From Pyrrhosoma nymphula (Eukaryota; Arthropoda; Insecta; Odonata; Coenagrionidae), in assembly GCA_963573305.1 (NCBI GenBank), contig OY754332.1, positions 55,155,559 to 55,219,558 of the forward strand: a stretch of 64,000 nucleotides of DNA, read 5' to 3'. Both the position numbers and the translations under genes were made by a program. Shown here in pieces: positions 57,297 to 64,000 of this stretch. Each line of letters starts with the position of its first letter. The first letter of the stretch is position 1. The notes beneath the pieces are model-generated. The model searched no databases. It had not been told where the DNA came from and was given only the letters and a program-made list of their open reading frames with translations.

Positions 57297-57600
57297 GCCC
57301 GATTTAATCCGGGGGGATTATAGGCAGAATAAAGCCAGATACAAGCCAATTCTAATGTACGTAATTGAAGGGGAGAGGCAGAGGGAGGGAGGGAAGACAA
57401 TATGCCTGCTCGGAAACATTTGTCAAAACTGACATTGTGGGAGGAAGCATGGACCGGGACGGGGAAGGAGGCATTGGGCGAGGACGGCTTACAACTGGCT
57501 CGGTGGCCGGTCAATCTAACACTTAAGGCGTTAGTGGTGAGACCAATGTAATAGGAATCGCAAAGGTTGCAAAGGAGGATGTACACAATGTTGTGGGAAG
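57290..57600 (-). pseudogene. PLE GIY-YIG endonuclease domain (second family)
   Basis: Minus-strand frame with HNIVYILLCNLCDSYYIGLT at its start: VYI and YYIG form the GIY-YIG core, C-x-x-C residues lie between, and R and H follow (VRLTGHRASC). The C-terminal part (HASSHNVSFDKCF, LRTLELACIW) ends at 57,290. Compared with the 27.8-kb PLE, the residues differ widely, so it represents another PLE family. The frame is open but lacks the RT and any obvious start. Confidence 0.75.
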
Positions 57601-57735
57601 TGCATGACCGAGAGGGGACGGATCGTATAGTGTGTGAGTGTTCTTCTTTTTTGTGTTTCTATATTTATTTCCGCCCCACCTGTGGCAAAGTTTATTTTTA
57701 TTTAAATTATCGCGTGTGTGATTTTCCACGAACTC

Positions 57736-57736
<1 letters not shown>

Positions 57737-57782
<46 letters not shown>
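57737..57782. repeat. (TA)n microsatellite
   Basis: About 23 TA units between two PLE-type termini. Confidence 0.95.
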
Positions 57783-57785
<3 letters not shown>

Positions 57786-57989
57786 TCATACATTCATAGG
57801 AAATGGAAATGGATAGGAACACATAAAAGGACGAACACAGGGTTTGGTGGGGAAGATGAAAATGAGTCAAATCCAGACAGAAAAAATTTTCTCCTTAGAA
57901 AAAACAAAATTTTCTGTCTGGATTTGACTCATTTTCATCTTCCCCACCAAACCCTGTGTTCGTCCTTTTATGTGTTCCTATCCATTTCC
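57783..57989. mobile_element. PLE-type foldback, interrupted by an RTE element
   Basis: 57,805-57,897 and 57,898-57,989 are reverse complements (outer GGAAATGGATAGGAACAC; inner GACAG/CTGTC around a short centre). The outermost 22 bp on the left, 57,783-57,804, find their partner at 61,306-61,327, on the far side of the RTE element. Removing the RTE and one TSD therefore restores a foldback of about 230 bp. The GTGTTCGTCC ... TGTGTTCCTATC ending resembles other PLE terminal repeats in this cluster. Confidence 0.7.
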
Positions 57990-58401
57990 CTCTTCCTTGA
58001 ACTACGACCTTGACGTGGTGGAAGGGCTTGTGCGTTCCAATGACCCCTAGAGCTGGACTGGCAGGAGCAAGTACATTGCTCCTGGTAGGGCCACCCATGC
58101 CAGATAGGTCGAAGGGTAGGAGCCAGACGAAAGGTAGTTCCGTGATGGTGTCACGTTAAAAATACCGTTGAGTCGCGTGGGATACCTCTCAACTATCACT
58201 TCCCAGAACATGAAAGTCATCCAAAGAGATCTGATTTCTGGCAACTACGGGACGCCGCCCACTAGGGCGGGTGTCGTGCCCGGCAGCGGGGGAGGCAAGG
58301 CCTCCGCGGTCGTCATCACACGAAATCCTTGCACAGAATCATCATCAGAAGATACAAGGGAAAGGAGGGAGAAGAAGAAGAAGAAGAGGAGGAGGAAAAC
58401 A
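57990..58401 (+). promoter_or_regulatory. RTE 5' UTR with conserved-looking secondary structure
   Basis: A perfect 9-bp stem CAGGAGCAA/TTGCTCCTG (58,062-58,084, 5-nt loop) lies between CGACCT (58,005-58,010) and its complement AGGTCG (58,106-58,111), so a closed multi-stem domain is possible near the RNA 5' end. RTE elements are known to carry 5' UTR structures, in some cases self-cleaving; I could not fit a ribozyme fold by eye. Confidence 0.45.
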
Positions 58402-61226
58402 ATGGTAAAAATAGGAACTTGGAACGTAAGGACCATGATGAGGGCCGGGAAGCTTGAAAATATTAAGCAGGAAATGGAAAAAGGAAAAATAGATGCTTTG
58501 GGATTGTGCGAGGTTAGATGGAAGGATAGCGGGGACTATTGGAGTGATAACTACAGGGTGATCTATAGTGGGGGAAATGAGAGTCAACGGGGGTAGGCAT
58601 GGTACTGAACACAAAGTTGGGACTGAGGGTGGTAAACATTGAACAGGTGAACGATAGGATACTAGTGGTAGAAATAAAAGCACGCCCGACGAATTTCGTA
58701 CTGGTCCAGGTATACATGCCTACGAGCAACCATAGGGAGGAAGAGGTGGAAGAGGTGTACGAGCAAGTAGAAGAAATAATTAGAGAAGTGCCGGGGAAGA
58801 AAAACCTGATAGTGATGGGTGACTGGAATGCAGTGGTGGGAGAAGGGAGGGACGGATTAGAAGTAGGAGGGTTTGGGCTAGGAAGAAGAAATGATCGCGG
58901 GGAAAAGGCAGTTGAATTTTGTAGAAGAAATAAATTAGTAGTGACAAACACTTGGTTTAAACATCACCCCAGGCGTAGGTACACATGGAAAATGCCGGGT
59001 GACACTGGGAGATACCAAATTGATTATATAATGGTGAGGCAGAGATTTAGGAACAGTGTAAAAAACTCTCGTAGCTATCTAGGGGGGGATGCGGACTCGG
59101 ATCATAACTTGGTGATGATGAAGTGTGAAGTTAGATTCAAAAGGCTTTGTAAAGGTAGGAAGATAAAGAGGTGGAACCTTGAAGCATTGAAAGGGTTGAA
59201 AAGGAGGGAATACCAAGAGCTAGTAGAAAAGAACATAGGTGAAGAGAAGCGGATGGGAACCATAGAGAAGAGATGGGAGGTTATAAAAACAGGCATCGCA
59301 AGAGCGGCAGAGAAAACAATAGGAACGGTGGAAAAGAAGAGGGTTAAGAAGCAGTGGGTTACAGAAGAAATGATAAAGAAAATGGAGGAGAGAAGGATAT
59401 GGAAAAACGTGAACACCGACGTAGGGAAGAGGAAGTACAAGGAATTGAATAATAAACTCAGGCGAGTGTCCGATCGGGCAAAAGAAAACTGGTGGAAGGG
59501 ACAATGTGAGCAAATGGAAAAGATGCAGGAGGAGGGGGAAGTGGGCGCTTTGTACGCCAAGGTGAAAATGTTATCGGGTGGTAAGAGAGGTCAAGCGATA
59601 CCAAAGGTTAAGGACAAAACAGGAAAGATATTAATCGAACAGGAAGATATCCAAGAAAGGTGGAGAGAATACGTAGAGGAGCTATATGACAGCGAGAATA
59701 GACCCCTTAGCCTAGATCTAGAGGACGAAGGAACAATAGATAAAAATAACCTCGGACCAGAGTTACTTGAGAGTGAAATAGAGAGGGCACTAAGAGAGAT
59801 GAAGGGTAGAAAAGCCGTGGGAACCGATAACCTACCTTCGGAGCTACTGAAGAATCTAGGTAGTAGGGGGAGAAAATCGTTTTTCGAACTTATTCGCAGG
59901 ATCTACGAGGAAGGAGTATGGCCAGAGGATTTCGTGAAAACAGTATTAATACCTATCCCGAAGAAGAAGAAAGCGTCAGAATGCGAGGAGTATAGAACAA
60001 TCAGTTTAATTTCGCACGCAGCAAAAGTGTTGCTTAGAATACTAAATAGAAGGTTGGAGAACAGAGCAAAGTGCTATTTAGGCGATGACCAATTTGGGTT
60101 TAGGAAGGGGAGGGGAACCAGAGATGCGATTGCGGTAATGAGGACACTTATAGATAGAAACATAGAGCATAATAAGGATGTTTTCGCTTGTTTTGTAGAT
60201 TTCGAAAAGGCGTTTGACAGAGTAAACTGGGAGAAACTAATGCAGATACTGGGGAAAATAGGAATAGATTGGCGTGATAGGAGACTCATCCGAAACTTAT
60301 ATATGGGGCAGAGGGCTCATGTAAGGGTAGCGGACGGTGAATCAGGGTGGGCAGTTATAGGTCGCGGGGTGCGGCAAGGGTGCCCGTTGTCGCCTTTACT
60401 TTTTAACATCTATGCTGAGGAAATGGTAAGAGAGGCATGGGATGAGCTAGACGTGGGAATGAAAGTAGGAGGCCAGTGGATAAAGTCGGTTAGATTCGCA
60501 GACGACCAGGCGTTGGTGAGTCGGTCATCGAAAGGACTTCAAACTTTAGTAGATGCACTGGAAAAGCAGTGTGAGAAATACGGAATGAAGATAAATAATA
60601 GGAAAACAAAAGTAATGAGATTCTCTAGGACAAAGAAAGCGAAGCTGGTGATAAGAGTAGGAAGTCACAAACTGGAGCAAGTTGAACAATATAATTACTT
60701 GGGTAGTACGCTAGAAGAAAGAGGACATAGTAGCAAAGACATTAGGAGGAGAATAGCGCTAGCGAAGGAAGCGTTCAATAATAGAAGGGAGCTGATGACG
60801 GGGACCTTAAGTAAGGATGTAAAAAAGAGGCTAGTAAAGAGCTTGATATGGAGTGTGGCGTTGTATGGGGCGGAAACGTGGACCTTGAGAAAGGAAGACG
60901 AAAATAGGCCGAAGGCTTTTGAGATGTGGGTGTGGAGGAGGATGGAGAAGGTGCGTTGGACGGAAAGGAAGACAAATGAGGAAGTGCTTGACATGGTGGG
61001 CGAGGAGAGGAAACTTATAGATGAGATTAGGGGAAGGCAGGGTGGGTGGCTGGAAGGGGTAATGAGGGACAATGGTTTGCTGAAGGTCGTGATAGAGGGA
61101 AGGATGTTGGGTAAGCGGGGAAGGGGAAGGAAGAGAATCGGTTTTATGGACGGGATGAAGAAAGGTAGGACTTATGCTGAGATGAAGGAAGAAATACAAG
61201 AGGTAGAAAGGGCACAGCACGTGTAA
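58402..61226 (+). pseudogene. RTE EN-RT polyprotein, one frameshift
   Basis: The start taken is ATG 58,402 (MVKIGTWNVRTM); the frame is open upstream to 58,168 without homology. EN: TWNVR, LCEVRW (catalytic Glu), GDWNAVVG near 58,820, RRRYTW, YQIDYI and SDHNLV near 59,100, all key residues present. RT: AVGTDNLPSELLK, QFGFRKGRGTRDAI, motif A FVDFEKAFDRV (about 60,192), motif B VRQGCPLSPLLFNIY, motif C FADD (about 60,494), followed by KINNRKTKVM and YLGSTLEERG. The C-terminal block reads GAETWTLRKED, MWVWRRMEKVRW, GKRGRGRKRIGF, ending at 61,226. A single missing base near 58,590 splits EN (GGNESQRG / VGMVLNTK); no other lesion was seen. The total is about 940 residues, normal for RTE. Confidence 0.9.
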
Positions 61227-61305
61227 GAGTTCGCTGGATATTCTCTGACTTTCATTTCAACCTACCTCTAACCGGTAGATTACTGTAATGAATGAATCCA
61301 TTTCC

Positions 61306-61366
61306 ATTTCCTATGAATGTATGAATTTATTCGCGCCTTTGAGCGTCATGTTTTCGAATGATTGAG
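61306..61366 (+). repeat. Distal part of the interrupted PLE foldback
   Basis: ATTTCCTATGAATGTATGAATTT completes the terminal repeat whose inverted copy starts at 57,783 (the shared core is CCTATGAATGTATGAATT). It is followed by about 40 bp before a (TA)n tract. Confidence 0.65.
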
Positions 61367-61405
61367 TATATATATATATAATCTCAGTTATATATATAAT
61401 CTCAG

Positions 61406-61494
<89 letters not shown>
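61367..61494. repeat. (TA)n microsatellite, long
   Basis: Mostly TA units, interrupted near the left end by two ATCTCAGT insertions. Frames of Ile-Tyr repeats across it are artefacts. Confidence 0.95.
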
Positions 61495-61495
<1 letters not shown>

Positions 61496-61630
61496 CTTCT
61501 AGGAGAATCACTGATTCCTACTCTTCTCCTAGAGAAAGGTGGAGCTAATATCTTCACCGAAATATCGGAAGTTTTAAATTGTGAGTGTTCTTTTTTCCGT
61601 TTATATATTTTTATCGGCCACCCTCTTGGC

Positions 61631-61634
<4 letters not shown>
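61495..61634 (+). repeat. Solo PLE-type terminal repeat
   Basis: Contains CTCCTAGAGAAAGGTGGAG, a loop, then CACCGAAATATCGGAAGT, parallel to the terminal repeat at 56,992-57,040 (GAGAAAGGCAGC ... GCTGCCGAAATATC). It is followed by GTGAGTGTTCTTTTTTCC, also parallel to GTGAGTGTTCTTCTTTTTTG at 57,635. Lies between two (TA)n tracts without any internal coding region. Confidence 0.6.
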
Positions 61635-61688
<54 letters not shown>

Positions 61689-61689
61689 A
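61635..61689. repeat. (TA)n microsatellite
   Basis: AT/TA units with one ACAT interruption. Confidence 0.95.
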
Positions 61690-61749
61690 TAATTTGAACA
61701 GAAGGTGAAAGAAAGAGATAGGAAACATATAATTAAAATTGGACGAAGA

Positions 61750-61752
<3 letters not shown>
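61690..61752 (-). repeat. Short PLE-type terminus, inverted
   Basis: On the minus strand it reads GTGTCTTCGTCCAATTTT then ATATGTTTCCTATCTC, comparable to GTGTTCGTCCTTTTATGTG and TTCCTATCC in the foldback at 57.8-58.0 kb. Between two (TA)n tracts. Confidence 0.45.
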
Positions 61753-61814
<62 letters not shown>

Positions 61815-61829
61815 TATACATATATATAA
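61753..61829. repeat. (TA)n microsatellite at the right edge of the insertion nest
   Basis: Copy A has a single short (TA)n at about 22,977-22,995 at this site, directly followed by ATATCGTGTTG as here (61,829-61,840). The whole nest therefore lies within what was one TA tract. Confidence 0.9.
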
Positions 61830-64000
61830 TATCGTGTTGTAAAAATACTACTGGAGAAATAAATTTCATTTCATATGCGAGGTAGGATGGCTCGGTAATG
61901 GTGATTTCTCGGGCGGATATTATCGGATAATCCTCTCAGGAACCATATAGGGGAGAATGGCCGAATTAAGGATGAAAGGTTGTGGTACTAATCTTGAAGG
62001 AGGGGTGGAATAATAGGAAATACATTTGAACTATGAAAAACGAAATAATGAATACATATCCCACTGTGACCGTTATAATAAAGATACATTAACATCAACT
62101 TCTTATTTCGCGATCCCCCGAAAAAGCATGACGCAAAAGGATGGAAATAACGCCAAAACCTTTTGAAGACTCGTGAATAGATAGTGTTATCTATGCATAA
62201 GAAACCATTTTCCTAAAATATTTGACTAATTTGCCTCTTAGGCGGAATGTAAATCATTTTATCATTTTGCAACCCATAAAAATGTATTTAGGAGTGTTAT
62301 AAGTTTTGATTCTAATTTAAAATATAAGAAAATTTGTGAATATGGGCCAATGAATTTTAACATATGCCCTAAAACTGCCTTGATCATTTTTTATGTAAGG
62401 CATACTTTATTTTAACTGATTTATTGTAAGGACTGCCATACTTCATTTTAGCGAAACGATAATGTCACCAGAGTACTTACCGCCATGAGGGCATGTGTGA
62501 GGAGTTTGAAAAGCAACATTTGACTAAGTTCTATAGTGAAGGGAGAAAGGGTCAATTTGATTGCATCTATAATGTGTTTAATAAATGAATGCATTGCCTA
62601 GGCTCTGCAGTGGCCCTCTAGAGCGCAAGGGAAAGAGGAGTTTTAAACGCTGGAAGGACGGGAGTTGTTTGTCATTTGTTCCATTCTTGACAGCAGATAA
62701 TTGGGACCTTTCAAGTGGTAAAGGTCTTACAGAAGGCTACACTCACTCCCAGAAGCAGGGTTCTCAAAGGTTGGCTTTTAAAAGAATAATTGTTTTTAGT
62801 CATAGCTACTTTAACAATGCTATCAAGGCGTGCCAATTGATCTCTTCAATTTAAGATCCGATGGAAGTGATCGCTGCGAAAGGAGCGTAACAGTACATTT
62901 TTACTTTCGCTGAAATATTTGTACTTGAAATTTTTTATTTTAGTACTACTTATCACTGATTGTTTTTCACTTGTGCAAAAAATGAGGTAATATTTATTTC
63001 TGGACATTTGTAAGACGTTTCAACTGCAGGTGGTTCAGAACAAAATGTAATCCATAGTGATAGCGACCATGAGAACTCCTTAAATAATTGTTTCAATTTT
63101 GACTGTTTGGTTTGTCACAATATTTATGATGTTGTTTAATTGAAGTATTAGATTTACAGCTATGTACTCCTGTCGCACTATGTACTGTTAGACACCTGCG
63201 ATACATTCCGCAGAATCACAATTTTTAGTTGGCTAAACAGTAATTGCCGTGCCATTTTTTCCAGACTTTGACTTTACCCATTCATTAGTGTATCGAAACC
63301 TAGAGTGTATTCACTACCGAGCATAAAATCTTTTATTTTATGAATCCACTTCCACGGACAATCCGGTCTCCCACCATTTGTCATGTGTAATTTAATTACG
63401 TATGACAAGTGTATAATTTAACTTTCTGGCTCACTCATTATAGCAGATGAAATATAGTATATCAATGTTTGTCATTGTTGGATGAAATGAATTGAAAGTT
63501 TGTCGAGGATTTTTATATTTAATTATATAAGGATTCTAGCAAATGTACGAGGTGTGGTGGCATACCATGTCGCAAGGAATGAAATTATGTAAAATTAGGA
63601 GTTAGATAAACAAGTATGCCAAGCTCATTTGGTTTGAAGTAAATGTATGCACCCCCGTACTAGTTTACGAAACCTTAGAGACCACTAAAACCATCCGACG
63701 ATACTCGCAATCAAATTCAGTTATTATAAAAGAGACACTGAATTTAACGGAAACCTGCACCAGAAAAATTATTACATCAAAAAGTTAGGATACAATACTC
63801 TTCAAAAAGGTACGTTAAATGCCGTTACGATAATCTCATTAGTGTTGCTGACCTTTTGTGACAACTAGGATGGGAATCGCTTTCAGACCATTGATTAAAA
63901 CTTAATCTATTGTGTAATTTTCCAGCCAATTTGATTTCTGATGACATTACCATAACAGCTATCATTGAGACTTTTCACTATAATTCATTGTCACAAAAAC
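61830..64000 (+). other. End of copy B, no gene
   Basis: Counterpart of 22,996-25,160. Retains about 140 bp (61,890-62,035) that copy A lacks and lacks about 130 bp near 63,945 that copy A has. The 89-codon frame at 62,585-62,854 is disrupted in copy A and is not supported. Confidence 0.6.

Larger units (their letters stand above)
56912..57733 (-). mobile_element. Penelope-like element fragment with inverted ends, next to (TA)n
   Basis: A terminal repeat at 56,914-56,991 is the exact reverse complement of 57,624-57,701. Between them, on the minus strand, lie a GIY-YIG coding region and a polypyrimidine 3' UTR. The terminal repeat extends inwards (about 56,992-57,040) to a hairpin GGCAGC/GCTGCC followed by GAAATATC, a weaker hammerhead-like pattern. 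A (TA)n tract abuts each outer end (56,894-56,911 and 57,737-57,782). The RT is lost by 5' truncation. Confidence 0.75.
57980..61305 (+). mobile_element. Nearly full-length RTE retrotransposon with 10-bp target duplication
   Basis: ATCCATTTCC is duplicated at 57,980-57,989 and 61,296-61,305. The body is 57,990-61,295 (3.3 kb): a structured 5' UTR of about 410 bp, one EN-RT coding region, and a short 3' UTR ending GTAATGAATGAA. The size and single-ORF design fit the RTE clade. Copies or relatives in the window lie at 16,905, 33,862, 46,135 and 51,780. Confidence 0.9.
42694..64000 (+). repeat. Segmental duplication copy B, direct portion
   Basis: Reproduces 13,465-25,150 of copy A, with insertions at 48,073-48,283, 51,780-56,635 and about 56,912-61,829 that copy A lacks. 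The duplicated sequence continues past the window end, inside the palindrome equivalent to 25,151. Confidence 0.85.

Noticed and set aside
57157..57432. Arg/Gly-rich open frame
   Set aside because: Produced by the polypurine tract in a PLE 3' UTR.
58168..58401. Upstream extension of the RTE frame as a separate gene
   Set aside because: Open but without homology; lies in the 5' UTR of the element, and the EN domain starts right after ATG 58,402.
59102..59560. Long minus-strand open frames opposite the RTE coding region
   Set aside because: Shadow frames caused by the purine-rich sense strand of the RTE gene.
61311..61869. Open frames of Ile-Tyr repeats
   Set aside because: Translation of (TA)n microsatellites.
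62585..62854. 89-codon open frame present near the end of copy B
   Set aside because: The copy-A equivalent at about 23,640 is frameshifted by a 4-nt length difference; no protein-like conservation.
1..64000. CRISPR array, operon or other prokaryotic system
   Set aside because: No regularly spaced repeats, no prokaryotic genes; all recognisable content is eukaryotic transposable elements.

Overview
The window looks like nuclear, non-coding DNA of an animal with a transposon-rich genome, most plausibly an arthropod. It is AT-rich, has (TA)n tracts, and carries RTE-like and Jockey/CR1-like non-LTR retrotransposons, piggyBac-like DNA transposons, Penelope-like elements (PLEs) with GIY-YIG endonucleases, and tRNA-derived SINEs. 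I found no convincing host protein-coding gene, no rRNA and no intact tRNA gene. The arthropod assignment is inference from this element mix.

Layout. 1-11.5 kb is mostly old unrecognised sequence with a decayed piggyBac-like element (3,421-5,210), a 164-bp exact direct repeat spaced 2,000 bp apart, a scrap of non-LTR RT and a tRNA-derived SINE. From about 11.5 kb to 25.2 kb lies copy A of a large segmental duplication: an RTE-like EN/RT relic with a second, internally deleted RTE-like element nested in antisense, an RTE relic split by a PLE-like insertion, a Jockey/CR1-like relic, and an anonymous tail. Copy B of the same block occupies 33.3-31.4 kb (inverted) plus 42.7-64.0 kb (direct) and runs off the end of the window. 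Copy A preserves the empty site for nearly everything inserted in copy B, so the insertions can be read to the base.

Centre (27.1-42.7 kb). Two piggyBac-like copies, each carrying the same nested PLE, lie in inverted orientation as arms of about 3.9-4.2 kb. Their flanks are swapped relative to copy A: the sequence left of the TTAA target adjoins one arm and the sequence right of it adjoins the other. This is the expected scar of an inversion by recombination between inverted piggyBac copies. The segment 31.36-38.79 kb is the inverted one and contains a SINE and a 5'-truncated RTE.

Copy B insertions: a 211-bp PLE-type foldback (48.07-48.28 kb, 14-bp target-site duplication); a young RTE element (51.78-56.64 kb, 12-bp duplication), itself split by a 2.9-kb DNA transposon with 12-bp inverted ends and a THAP-like exon; and a 4.9-kb nest (56.9-61.8 kb) in which several PLE termini each abut a (TA)n tract, one of them interrupted by a nearly intact RTE (57,990-61,295, one frameshift).

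The recurring theme is the head-to-head, foldback architecture of PLE terminal repeats. At least two copies carry hammerhead-ribozyme-like cores (CTGAAGA ... GAAAC closing a stem), and the insertions have 11-14-bp target duplications.
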